Shown here piece after piece: positions 16,145 to 23,362 of a stretch of DNA of 36,918 bases (position 1 is its first letter; each line of letters opens with the position of its first letter). The notes under the pieces were generated by a model. That model was not told the DNA's origin. It saw only the letters and a list, made by a program, of their open reading frames with translations, and made no database searches. Both the position numbers and the translations under genes were made by a program. The stretch is from Bacillota bacterium (GTDB lineage Bacteria > Bacillota > Limnochordia > Darwinibacteriales > Darwinibacteriaceae): assembly GCA_012521295.1 (NCBI GenBank), contig JAAYMS010000070.1, positions 1 to 36,918 of the forward strand. The letters run 5' to 3'.

Positions 16145-16777
16145 CTCGCTGTGCTGTCGAATAGAATCTAAGAAGAAACGCACCACAGAATGAGCCAGCA
16201 ATACCCGCCAAAAAGCATAACCAGGATAGCGCGGGTTTTTGGCCCATCGCCAAGCAAAGGGCAGGATAATCAATGAAGCGGCTACTTCATAGAGCTGCAC
16301 CGGATGGACGGGTCCGGGTAGGTGGGGAAATTGTACGCCCCAGGGCAGATCTGTGGGTGGCCCGTAGAGTTCTCCGTTAAGGAAGTTCCCCGTTCGGATG
16401 AAAATATGGGCAACAGGGATGATTGGAGCTGCTATGTCGGCAATCGCCCAGTACGACAGGTTCTCTCGCCGAACCGTAAATATTCCTAGGATCATTGCGG
16501 CTGCGATGGCACCATGGGAGGCCATGCCGCCTCTTCCCACAATTTCCAAAGGATGGGCCAGGTAATAATCTAGGTTAACCACGACTACACCGAGGCGCCC
16601 TCCCACGATTGCTGCCACGTAGGTAGAGAAAAAGAGTCTGTCTAGAGAATCTTGACTGATGCCCTTCAGTTTGCAGAAGTAACGGGCAATCAGATAGGAA
16701 CTGACGAGCGTGCAGGCCATCAGAATTCCGTACCAATGAATATCAGTTGATCCAATGGAAAACGCAATAGGATGCAT
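16049..16777 (-). CDS. lgt: Prolipoprotein diacylglyceryl transferase
   Basis: Lgt transfers diacylglycerol from phosphatidylglycerol to the lipobox cysteine of prelipoproteins in the membrane. The 242 residues form about seven membrane helices. Family residues are visible: H88 in GMASHGA, R128, N131 and E135 in RTGNFLNGELYG, HPVQLYE (158-164), and the late arginine in VVRFFLDSIRQ. The usual HGG after the histidine is HGA here, a mild departure. ATG start behind GGAGAATG. It is divergent from murG, and its last 96 bp lie under the end of the LeuRS-derived gene on the other strand. Confidence 0.95.
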   Translation of the reverse strand: MHPIAFSIGSTDIHWYGILMACTLVSSYLIARYFCKLKGISQDSLDRLFFSTYVAAIVGGRLGVVVVNLDYYLAHPLEIVGRGGMASHGAIAAAMILGIFTVRRENLSYWAIADIAAPIIPVAHIFIRTGNFLNGELYGPPTDLPWGVQFPHLPGPVHPVQLYEVAASLIILPFAWRWAKNPRYPGYAFWRVLLAHSVVRFFLDSIRQHSELIGPFVLTQIIALGICIIAIPAMIILSRRHS

Positions 16778-16827
16778 AGTTCATTCTCCATTCCAGTTTT
16801 ATTGGGTCATTCCGGGAGGTTAGGATA

Positions 16828-17886
16828 GTGAAACGACTTGTCTTGACAGGGGGCGGTACCGCCGGTCACGTTACACCGCACTTAGCGCTAATTCCCTTTC
16901 TTGAGGAAGAAGGTTATGAGCTGCATTATATTGGCACTCGTGATGGTATCGAACGGAGCTTGATTCCTGAGCGAATCCCGTATTATTCAATAGCAGCCGG
17001 GAAGCTGCGCCGTTACCTTGATTGGAAGAACCTAACAGATCCGTTTCGAGTTCTCCAGGGGATCGGACAGGCATGGAAGATCCTGCGCAAGATCCGTCCG
17101 AATGCCATCTTCAGCAAGGGAGGATTTGTTACCGTACCGGTAGCAATTGCAGGTTGGCTCCTGGGCATACCTGTGATCTTGCATGAGTCAGATTACACTC
17201 CCGGATTGGCAAACCGCATCAGCTTGCGCTTTGCGAAGAAGATTTGTCTTACCTTTCCTGAGACTATGCGGTACGTCCCGCAGGATAAGGCTGTAGTGAC
17301 AGGTACGCCAATTCGTGCTGAACTGGCTCGGGGTTCGAGGGAACGGGGGCTAAAGCTTTGCGGCCTTTCTCGTTCTCGGCCGACACTGCTTGTAATGGGC
17401 GGCAGCCTCGGCTCTAAAGCGATCAACGAGGTAGTACGAACCGCTCTGCCTAAGGTTCTCTCAAAATACCAGGTAATTCATCTATGCGGTAGGGGTAACA
17501 AGGATGAAAGCATTAATCGGCCTGGATACTGCCAAATTGAATATGCCACCGATGAGCTTCCTGATCTCTTGGCTGCAGCCGATTATGTGATTTCTCGCGC
17601 TGGGGCTAACTCCATTTATGAGCTGTGCAGTCTTCATAAGCCCCATATCTTAGTGCCTCTCTCGCTGCAGGCCAGCCGGGGTGATCAAATTCTTAATGCC
17701 CAGTCCTTTGCTCGCCAGGGGTTCAGTCTCGTGGTAGCCGAAGAGGACTTCAATGTTGAGTCCCTTCTCGATGCGCTTACGGCACTTGAGTCCAACCGAG
17801 AAAGCTTTGTCACAGCGATGGAGCGTTCAGAACTTGCTGATGGAACGGCTAATGTACTTCGAGAAATCCGAGAGATTACGGGTTAG
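16828..17886 (+). CDS. murG: UDP-GlcNAc:undecaprenyl-PP-MurNAc-pentapeptide GlcNAc transferase
   Basis: MurG makes lipid II from lipid I on the inner face of the membrane. The 352 residues begin RLVLTGGGTAGHVTPHLALI (glycine-rich donor/acceptor loop). Further motifs are FSKGGFVTVPVAIAGW, HESDYTPGLANRIS, VTGTPIR, VMGGSLGSKAIN and SRAGANSIYELCSLHKPHIL. These match the GT28 family, particularly the shorter MurG form found in some Bacillota. Start GTG 16828 after GGGAGGT. It stands outside the dcw cluster, which begins at mraZ near the end of this window, and pairs with divergent lgt. A second MurG in the dcw cluster cannot be excluded from this window. Confidence 0.93.
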   Translation: MKRLVLTGGGTAGHVTPHLALIPFLEEEGYELHYIGTRDGIERSLIPERIPYYSIAAGKLRRYLDWKNLTDPFRVLQGIGQAWKILRKIRPNAIFSKGGFVTVPVAIAGWLLGIPVILHESDYTPGLANRISLRFAKKICLTFPETMRYVPQDKAVVTGTPIRAELARGSRERGLKLCGLSRSRPTLLVMGGSLGSKAINEVVRTALPKVLSKYQVIHLCGRGNKDESINRPGYCQIEYATDELPDLLAAADYVISRAGANSIYELCSLHKPHILVPLSLQASRGDQILNAQSFARQGFSLVVAEEDFNVESLLDALTALESNRESFVTAMERSELADGTANVLREIREITG

Positions 17887-17892
17887 GGAAAA

Positions 17893-17925
17893 GGGAGCGG
17901 TAATACTCTGGCCGCTCCCTTTTTT
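17893..17925. terminator. Bidirectional terminator between murG and superoxide reductase
   Basis: GGGAGCGG (17893-17900) pairs with CCGCTCCC (17912-17919), and flanking A/T runs extend the stem. Six T's follow on the plus strand and four on the minus strand, so it serves both convergent genes. Confidence 0.88.
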
Positions 17926-17940
17926 GCTACCCAGTTAGAT

Positions 17941-18339
17941 CTAACCGCGCCGTACCTCGATTTTCTTCGCGCTTTCCCAGAGCCCATGGATGTTACAGTA
18001 GCTCAGTGCCAGGAGAGTGCCCGATTCTTTCAGCCTGATCTGGACAGTCCCGAAAGGCTCGGTATAAACAGGGCCTTGGTCAGCACCCTTCACGCTTTCT
18101 CCATGGGCGGTAAACTGCCAATCAGCGACTTCGTAAGTAAACCCTTCGTCTGGCTGGAATAGGAGTTTGATCCAGCGAATATGATGCTCAGTGGTGTTTG
18201 GATGAGGGATATCTTCTCCTACCGAAACATTTACGGTAAACACCTTGTCCGCTTCTACGGCGTCAGGAGCCTGAATTACCGGAACGTGTTTCTCACTTTT
18301 CCAATCGCCACTTCTCAAGACATCGCCGATCTTTGCCAT
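17941..18339 (-). CDS. Class II superoxide reductase (neelaredoxin-type)
   Basis: It reduces superoxide to hydrogen peroxide with electrons from rubredoxin, protecting anaerobes without producing oxygen. The 132 residues hold the full Fe(His)4(Cys) site: E16 and H18 in SEKHVPVI, H46 in IPHPN, H52 in TEHHI, and C115 and H118 in SYCNIHG. The intervals equal those of Pyrococcus SOR (E14/H16, H41/H47, C111/H114). The N-terminal four-cysteine desulforedoxin domain is absent, which makes it class II. The start is ATG at 18339, 7 nt after AAAGGAGG on the minus strand; the upstream ATG at 18360 lies before that site. Confidence 0.93.
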   Translation of the reverse strand: MAKIGDVLRSGDWKSEKHVPVIQAPDAVEADKVFTVNVSVGEDIPHPNTTEHHIRWIKLLFQPDEGFTYEVADWQFTAHGESVKGADQGPVYTEPFGTVQIRLKESGTLLALSYCNIHGLWESAKKIEVRRG

Positions 18340-18361
18340 GTCACATCCTCCTTTTACCATA

Positions 18362-18386
18362 AATATACTGTTGTGAGTAGTATATT
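18362..18386. promoter_or_regulatory. 8-bp inverted repeat over the superoxide reductase promoter
   Basis: AATATACT (18362-18369) and AGTATATT (18379-18386) form a perfect inverted repeat with a 9-nt spacer. On the minus strand the second arm contains TATACT, a good -10 for the reductase gene, although its -35 is weak. A repressor site or a leader stem are both possible. It does not match the 15-bp PerR box. Confidence 0.45.
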
Positions 18387-18489
18387 ACACCACACTATGG
18401 GAATGTCCTGCATGAACTTTTCCAGCTATAAAATACCCACTAACGGCACAATCTAGGAACAACCCAAGATTTAAGAGGAGGTTGCCGCG

Positions 18490-18663
18490 GTGGTTCTGTG
18501 CCCTTTCTGCAATCAGCCGATGGAAGGAATCGATCCTGATGAATATAACGGTTATTCCGACATCTATATCTGTGGTGCCTGCCAGGTAGAACAGGCGATT
18601 TTTTGGGACAGTGGTGAACGGGTCTTACTAGAAAAGGATGATTCGACAGAACTCGAACAGTAG
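18490..18663 (+). CDS. Small zinc-ribbon protein (hypothetical)
   Basis: A 57-residue ORF with GTG start 18490, 8 nt after a strong AGAGGAGG (18474-18481), ending TAG 18661-18663. Two CXXC pairs, C4/C7 in LCPFCNQPM and C28/C31 in ICGACQ, form a likely zinc ribbon; the acidic tail EKDDSTELEQ follows. I recognise no named family. The next gene, a PrsW-like protease, begins 12 nt after the stop with its ribosome-binding site on that stop, so the pair is probably one operon. Confidence 0.72.
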   Translation: MVLCPFCNQPMEGIDPDEYNGYSDIYICGACQVEQAIFWDSGERVLLEKDDSTELEQ

Positions 18664-18675
18664 AGGATGAGACCA

Positions 18676-19338
18676 ATGCCCTATATCATTCTGGCCGCTG
18701 TACTGCCTGGCTTATTCTGGGTATGGTATTTTCAGCGCAGAGATCCGTATGACAGAGAGCCTTGGCCGATGCTGTTGAAAGCGGGGGTATTCGGTGCGGT
18801 TGCTGTCCTGCCGGCGATCGCCCTTGAATATCCCTTTCGCTCTTTCTTACAGGGAGAAGTGAGTTGGCTGACAGCCTTTTGGGTCTCGTTTGGCGTGGTT
18901 GGCGTGGGCGAAGAGCTTGTGAAGATGGTTGCAGTATACGCCGCATCTTACTCTTCGGAGCATTTCAACGAGCCGGTGGACGGGATCATATATGCTGTTA
19001 CCGCGGGACTGGGTTTTTCGGTCGTCGAGAATGTACTATACATTTCATCGTTCGGCCTTTCTATTGCTCCCCTACGGGCAGTAGTGGCTTCGCTCGCCCA
19101 TGCTTCTTTCAGCGGGATTGCCGGTTATTATGTAGGCAGAGCTAAGTTTTCTCCCAACCCGTGGGGTGAGCTGGCTTTGGGACTTTTCTGGTCTGCAATA
19201 CTGCACGGTGTATATGATTTCGTACTGATTACTCAGCTTGTTTCGCCGTTGTGGATTGTTGTTGGGGTGGGGGGTTCTCATTATTTTCTGCTGCGTCTCA
19301 TTGCGCATCAGCTTCCCAAGACGCGCATTCGCCTATAA
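18676..19338 (+). CDS. PrsW-family glutamic intramembrane protease
   Basis: A polytopic membrane protein of 220 residues with about seven hydrophobic segments. The family's catalytic signatures are present: GVGEELVKM (paired glutamates), FSVVENVLY (third glutamate), a histidine in LAHASFSG and HGVYDF. B. subtilis PrsW cleaves the anti-sigma factor RsiW, releasing SigW. No anti-sigma gene is visible here, so the substrate is unknown. I prefer ATG 18676, 9 nt after GAGG (18663-18666), to ATG 18667, which abuts that site. It is coupled to the zinc-ribbon gene upstream. Confidence 0.85.
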   Translation: MPYIILAAVLPGLFWVWYFQRRDPYDREPWPMLLKAGVFGAVAVLPAIALEYPFRSFLQGEVSWLTAFWVSFGVVGVGEELVKMVAVYAASYSSEHFNEPVDGIIYAVTAGLGFSVVENVLYISSFGLSIAPLRAVVASLAHASFSGIAGYYVGRAKFSPNPWGELALGLFWSAILHGVYDFVLITQLVSPLWIVVGVGGSHYFLLRLIAHQLPKTRIRL

Positions 19339-19344
19339 CGATAG

Positions 19345-19374
19345 TTGGCAACCACTACTCTGGTGTGCTAGAAT
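19345..19374 (+). promoter_or_regulatory. Promoter upstream of yebC
   Basis: TTGGCA (19345-19350) and TAGAAT (19369-19374) are 18 bp apart, with a TGC extended -10. It lies just after the prsW stop and about 24 bp before the yebC start. Confidence 0.55.
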
Positions 19375-19397
19375 ATGGGCGAAAGGATGTGACGCTC

Positions 19398-20123
19398 GTG
19401 GCAGGACATTCGAAGTGGGCAAACATAAAACACAAAAAGGCCAAAGAAGACGCCAAACGGGGCCAGATGTTCACCAAGATGGCCCGTCAGATCACTCTTG
19501 CGGTTAAGGAGGGCGGGCCTGACCCAGACTCCAACTTCAAGCTCCGTCTTGCTATAGACGCCGCACGCGGCATTAACATGCCCAACGACAACATCGAGCG
19601 GGCAATTCAGCGTGGTATAGGTGGTCTTGATGGCGATAATTTCGAAGAAGTAACATATGAAGGCTATGGGCCTGGTGGAGTGGCAATCATGCTGACAGCC
19701 CTCACCGACAACCGCAACCGCACTGCGGGTGAAGTACGCCACAGGTTCTCCAAGTATGGTGGTAACTTGGGTGAGAGCGGTTGTGTAGCCTGGATGTTTG
19801 ACCGTAAAGGCCTCTTGGTCTTGGAACGGGAAGGCTATGACGAAGACGCAGTTATGCTCCAGGTCTTGGAGGCAGGAGCTGAAGATATGATGGTTAGCGA
19901 AGACGTCTTCGAGATTACCACCGATCCAACGGAGTTTGCCCAAGTCAAGCAAGCCCTTGAGGCTGAGGGCATGAAGTTCTTAGGTGCAGAAATCAGCTGG
20001 ATTCCGAAGAATACTGTCTCAATCAGTCCAGAGGCCCAAGAGGCGATTGAAAAACTGATTGATGCCCTTGAGGAGTTGGACGAAGTCCAAGACGTTTATG
20101 CCAACTACGAGGTAGCCGAGTAG
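19398..20123 (+). CDS. yebC: YebC/PmpR-family protein
   Basis: The YebC family was long annotated as transcriptional regulators; more recent work ties members to translation of proline-rich stretches. The 241 residues start at GTG 19398 (AGHSKWANIKHKKAKEDAKR), behind AAAGGATG. Family segments NMPNDNIERAIQRG, YEGYGPGGVAIMLTALTDN and GNLGESGCVAWMFDRKG cover the three-domain fold; the length is standard. The frame extends 49 codons further upstream through the promoter region, but that part is not conserved. The yebC-ruvCAB neighbourhood is widespread in bacteria. Confidence 0.95.
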   Translation: MAGHSKWANIKHKKAKEDAKRGQMFTKMARQITLAVKEGGPDPDSNFKLRLAIDAARGINMPNDNIERAIQRGIGGLDGDNFEEVTYEGYGPGGVAIMLTALTDNRNRTAGEVRHRFSKYGGNLGESGCVAWMFDRKGLLVLEREGYDEDAVMLQVLEAGAEDMMVSEDVFEITTDPTEFAQVKQALEAEGMKFLGAEISWIPKNTVSISPEAQEAIEKLIDALEELDEVQDVYANYEVAE

Positions 20124-20176
20124 TCAGCATAAATTTGGATTTTCTTGGATATGCTCCCCGTAAGGGGGGTGATTTT

Positions 20177-20389
20177 CTGGATTGGCGTACGATTGTAGTA
20201 GTGATTCTCGCGATCATCTGCTTTGTCCTCAGTTTTGTAATTGTCTATCGGGTATTTCAGAGTCATGAATCAAGTGCACCATCCGAAGTAGTCCAAGTTC
20301 AGAGCCGCTTGTGGAGAGCAAGCGGCTTTTTTATGCAAGGAGTTATTTCCCTTACTGTCGAATATTCCCCAGGATGGGATGTGATATAA
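20177..20389 (+). CDS. Possible small single-pass membrane protein before ruvC
   Basis: An open frame follows GGGGGGT (20164-20170). No ATG, GTG or TTG lies at the right distance; CTG 20177 would fit (7 nt), and TTG 20135 is the only ordinary alternative. The product has one strong membrane helix (WRTIVVVILAIICFVLSFVI) and a polar tail. Its TAA (20387-20389) overlaps the ruvC ATG by one base (TAATG), an arrangement typical of coupled genes. Against it, an intrinsic terminator (20303-20332) lies inside the frame. I recognise no family. It may be a real short gene, a leader ORF, or chance. Confidence 0.33.
   Translation: MDWRTIVVVILAIICFVLSFVIVYRVFQSHESSAPSEVVQVQSRLWRASGFFMQGVISLTVEYSPGWDVI
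20303..20332 (+). terminator. Intrinsic terminator between yebC and ruvC
   Basis: A perfect 9-bp stem AGCCGCTTG (20303-20311) / CAAGCGGCT (20319-20327), loop TGGAGAG, then T's to 20332. It ends the yebC transcript or attenuates ruvCAB. No convincing promoter lies between it and ruvC. Confidence 0.85.
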
Positions 20390-20898
20390 TGGTCATATTG
20401 GGGATTGATCCCGGTACCGCAATTACCGGTTATGGAGTCGTGCGGCGCGACAGCCCCAATAGGTTTTCGGTATTAGGCTATGGAGCGATTATTACGCCAT
20501 CAAATCAAGAGATGGCTGGGCGCCTAAAGACGATCTACGGAGAAGTCTGTCGTCTCATAGAGGAGTTTCACCCCGATTGCTTAGCTATCGAACAGCTGTT
20601 TTTCAATACGAACGTGACAACGGCTATTACTGTGGGCCAGGCCAGGGGAGTGGCGATTTTGGCAGGCGCCCACAGCGGACTCCCCATTGCCGAATATACA
20701 CCTCTTCAGGTTAAGCAGGCCGTTACCGGCAACGGCAGAGCGGCGAAAGAACAGGTAGGTTACATGGTGAAGGTGCTCTTGGGTTTGGATGATATCCCTC
20801 GGCCGGATGACGTGGCCGATGCCCTGGCCATTTGTCTCTGTCATGGGTACAACTGTCGGAAATGGGGAGATATGCATGATTGTAATGCTCACAGGTAA
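20389..20898 (+). CDS. ruvC: Holliday junction endonuclease RuvC
   Basis: RuvC cleaves Holliday junctions symmetrically in recombination repair. The 169 residues keep the RNase H-like fold and acidic site: D7 in LGIDPGTAITGYG, E68 in LAIEQLFFNTN and the late acidic pair in RPDDVADALAICLCH. The start is ATG 20389; the frame upstream runs through the terminator stem. The last 23 bp overlap ruvA, so translation is coupled. First gene of ruvC-ruvA-ruvB. Confidence 0.96.
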   Translation: MVILGIDPGTAITGYGVVRRDSPNRFSVLGYGAIITPSNQEMAGRLKTIYGEVCRLIEEFHPDCLAIEQLFFNTNVTTAITVGQARGVAILAGAHSGLPIAEYTPLQVKQAVTGNGRAAKEQVGYMVKVLLGLDDIPRPDDVADALAICLCHGYNCRKWGDMHDCNAHR

Positions 20899-21508
20899 AC
20901 TCCTGGCCAGCGATGAGAGTTCAATTGTACTAGATGTGAACGGTGTGGGTTTCCAGGTGCTGGTAACACAGGAGGTTCTGCGCCATATACCAGGCATAGG
21001 TCAGGAGATGCGCGTGTATACCCACTTTCATGTTCGTGATGATGCTTTTGTATTGTATGGCTTTGCTACTGAAGATGAACGTCTGCTCTTCCAGCAGCTT
21101 ATCGGAGTATCAGGTATTGGCCCAAAGACCGCGTTGGGTATTCTGTCAGCGGTTACCCCAGCTGAGTTTACACGGGCCATTCACCAGCAGCAGATCAGTA
21201 TTCTAACCAGTCTGCCTGGGGTAGGTAAGAAAACAGCGGAAAGGCTGATGTTGGAACTTAAGGACAAACTTATGGATGTTTACGCCCCTGAACCAGAAGA
21301 AGACTGGCCGATTGTTCCCGGCGGGGGGCTTGGCGATGCGGTCGAAGCTCTAATGGCTTTGGGGTATGCAGCTCAGGAGGCAGAGCGGATGGTGCAGGAC
21401 GCGTATACCCGGTTAGGGGATGATAGTGATCTGCAGGCTCTCCTGAAACTAGCTCTGGCCAGCAGTATACCACAGAAAGGAGACCGTGGATGGAGGCGGA
21501 ACGAGTAG
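20876..21508 (+). CDS. ruvA: Holliday junction branch migration protein RuvA
   Basis: RuvA binds the four-way junction and loads RuvB. The 210 residues show the N-terminal OB fold ([20 protein letters not shown]), two helix-hairpin-helix motifs ([16 protein letters not shown] and [16 protein letters not shown]) and the C-terminal RuvB-contact domain ([19 protein letters not shown]). ATG 20876 sits 6 nt after GGGGAG; a second in-frame ATG at 20885 is possible. It overlaps ruvC by 23 bp and ruvB by 19 bp. Confidence 0.96.
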   Translation: MIVMLTGKLLASDESSIVLDVNGVGFQVLVTQEVLRHIPGIGQEMRVYTHFHVRDDAFVLYGFATEDERLLFQQLIGVSGIGPKTALGILSAVTPAEFTRAIHQQQISILTSLPGVGKKTAERLMLELKDKLMDVYAPEPEEDWPIVPGGGLGDAVEALMALGYAAQEAERMVQDAYTRLGDDSDLQALLKLALASSIPQKGDRGWRRNE

Positions 21509-22494
21509 TCAGCGGATGGAGACGTCCCGACGATTGGGATATTGAGCTTTCTTTGCGCCCGCGCACATTTGCAGATTACATCGGTCAGACGAAGGTAAAG
21601 GAACACATGGAGCTGTTCATTACCGCCGCGAAGCAGAGGGGAGAAGCTCTAGACCATGTCCTCTTGTATGGGCCGCCGGGATTAGGAAAAACCAGCCTTG
21701 CGTATGTGATCTCTAACGAGTTAGGAGTTGGCATTCACACCACTTCAGGGCCTGCGATTGAGAGGCAGGGCGATCTGGTAGCGATGCTTACTAATCTGGA
21801 GCCCCGTGATGTGCTGTTCATTGACGAGATCCACCGCTTGAGCCGTGCAGTTGAGGAAGTCCTCTACCCAGCCATGGAAGATAATGCAGTCGACATAGTG
21901 ATTGGCAAAGGGCCGGGCGCTCGGTCTGTCCGAATCGATTTGCCGCCCTTTACGCTCATCGGAGCAACAACGCGGGCAGGTATGCTTACTTCTCCCCTGC
22001 GGGATCGCTTCGGTGTCATGAGCCGGTTGGAACTGTACGGCGAAGAAGAGCTGACAGCCATAGTTCTGCGCGCAGCATCAATTCTGCGAGTGGAGATTGA
22101 CGAATCAGGAGCCCAGGAAATTGCTAAGCGGTCGAGGGGCACGCCACGCATAGCGAATCGTCTCCTCAAGCGGGTACGTGACTATGCTCAGGTTAAGGCC
22201 GATAATTTCATCTCCCATGCAGTGGCCGCCGATGCTCTGGCCATGTTTGATATCGACGAGTATGGCCTTGATCATATAGACAGGCGCATATTAGAGACGA
22301 TAGTGTCTGTCTTTGGGGGAGGCCCAGTAGGCGTTGAAAGCCTGGCGGCAGCGATTGGAGAAGAGGCCGAGACTATCGAAGATGTGTACGAACCATTTCT
22401 GATTCAGTTGGGATTTGTGCAGCGAACCGCCAGAGGAAGATGTATTACTAAACTAGGGTGTGAATATCTTGGGGTGCCCTTTGTTGAAGGCTAG
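21490..22494 (+). CDS. ruvB: Holliday junction helicase RuvB
   Basis: RuvB is the AAA+ motor that drives branch migration. The 334 residues carry Walker A GPPGLGKT (61-68), Walker [11 protein letters not shown], sensor 1 [10 protein letters not shown], the arginine finger region (PLRDRFG) and the C-terminal winged helix ([17 protein letters not shown]). ATG 21490 follows AAAGGAG. It overlaps ruvA by 19 bp; recO follows after 20 bp and is probably co-transcribed. Confidence 0.97.
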   Translation: MEAERVVSGWRRPDDWDIELSLRPRTFADYIGQTKVKEHMELFITAAKQRGEALDHVLLYGPPGLGKTSLAYVISNELGVGIHTTSGPAIERQGDLVAMLTNLEPRDVLFIDEIHRLSRAVEEVLYPAMEDNAVDIVIGKGPGARSVRIDLPPFTLIGATTRAGMLTSPLRDRFGVMSRLELYGEEELTAIVLRAASILRVEIDESGAQEIAKRSRGTPRIANRLLKRVRDYAQVKADNFISHAVAADALAMFDIDEYGLDHIDRRILETIVSVFGGGPVGVESLAAAIGEEAETIEDVYEPFLIQLGFVQRTARGRCITKLGCEYLGVPFVEG

Positions 22495-22514
22495 GGGCAG
22501 CAGAGGTGACTTGA

Positions 22515-23252
22515 GTGTCTTATAGAGTAGAAGGAATTGTGATCAGGGTGCGGAATCTGGGCGAGGCGGACCGGATCGTCACCGTTTTTACCGCCACTCA
22601 TGGGAAGCTCAGAGCAACGGCTCGAGGGGCGAGGCGTATACGCAATCGCCTGCTCAGCCCCACTCAGATTTTTACCCACGGACGCTATCTAATTTTTCCT
22701 GGGAAGGAGCTCCACAACCTCAGCCAAGCAGAAATCGTTCAATCGAATCAGCAGCTGCGCGATGACCTAGAGATGATGGCTTATGCTTCCTACCTCTGCG
22801 AGCTTCTTGATAGATTCGTAGACGAAGAGCTTCCGGTTCCTGACGTATTTCTTCTGCTCACCACCGTGTTTGCCCTTGGGTCGCAGGGGCGTTTCCCCTT
22901 AGCCGCTCGTGCCTTTGAAGTCAGGCTTATGCACGCCCTAGGATATTCGCCTCAGCTTTATCACTGCATTGGCTGCGGCGAGGCCGTGACAGATAACTTG
23001 CTTTTCACCGCTGAGGGCGGCCTTGTATGCCGCTCTTGTTCAAGTGATTACACGAATGTGATGCCTTTGAGCAACGGCACCTGGGAACTCATGAAGCGTC
23101 TGATTGAATGGGATGTGAATCGCATCGGAATTCTGCATCCCACCCCAGGAGCTCTAGCTGAACTGAAAGCCCTGATGCGTAAGTACATAGATTTTCGGCT
23201 AGACTATCCTTTGAAGTCGCTGGATTTTCTGGAGACGATCAAGTCTGATTGA
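22515..23252 (+). CDS. recO: DNA repair protein RecO
   Basis: RecO anneals complementary strands and, with RecR, loads RecA onto SSB-coated DNA. The 245 residues begin with the OB-fold sequence SYRVEGIVIRVRNLGEADRI and contain the zinc site CIGCG ... CRSCSSD in the C-terminal half. Start GTG 22515, 5 nt after AGAGGTGA. Its stop lies within the -35 box of the glyQS promoter. In B. subtilis recO sits next to glyQS with yqzL upstream; here the yqzL-like gene is at 2390 instead. Confidence 0.94.
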   Translation: MSYRVEGIVIRVRNLGEADRIVTVFTATHGKLRATARGARRIRNRLLSPTQIFTHGRYLIFPGKELHNLSQAEIVQSNQQLRDDLEMMAYASYLCELLDRFVDEELPVPDVFLLLTTVFALGSQGRFPLAARAFEVRLMHALGYSPQLYHCIGCGEAVTDNLLFTAEGGLVCRSCSSDYTNVMPLSNGTWELMKRLIEWDVNRIGILHPTPGALAELKALMRKYIDFRLDYPLKSLDFLETIKSD

Positions 23253-23277
23253 CAATTACAGGCATATTTGGTATAAA
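23249..23277 (+). promoter_or_regulatory. Consensus SigA promoter of glyQS
   Basis: A perfect -35 TTGACA (23249-23254) and TATAAA -10 (23272-23277) are 17 bp apart, with TGG extension. The -35 overlaps the recO stop codon. Transcription should start near 23284. Confidence 0.85.
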
Positions 23278-23296
23278 GAAAGTGCTGTTGATCCTC

Positions 23297-23342
23297 TGAA
23301 AGCGACCTTTCGTCCCCTCATTCAGGGATGGGGGGTTTTTTT
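23297..23342 (+). terminator. Short attenuator/terminator before glyQ
   Basis: The terminator stem CCTTTCGTCCC (23306-23316) / GGGATGGGGGG (23325-23335) contains several wobble pairs and is followed by seven T's. A competing hairpin GAAAG-CGAC-CTTTC (23298-23311) shares the 5' arm. There is no T-box sequence. The structure ends the recO transcript and stands about 20 nt inside the glyQS transcript, so glyQS must read through it. Confidence 0.7.
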
Positions 23343-23362
23343 GAATGAGAGGGAGGAGTTAA

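Noticed and set aside
18362-18386. PerR box at the superoxide reductase promoter
   Set aside because: The arms and 9-nt spacer do not fit the 15-bp TTATAAT-N-ATTATAA pattern; kept only as an unassigned inverted repeat.
18427-18432. TATAAA as a promoter for the zinc-ribbon gene
   Set aside because: No acceptable -35 hexamer lies 16-18 bp upstream and no TG extension is present.
20385-20390. TATAAT at the ruvC start as a promoter
   Set aside because: It overlaps the ATG, would start transcription inside ruvC, and has no -35 at 16-18 bp.
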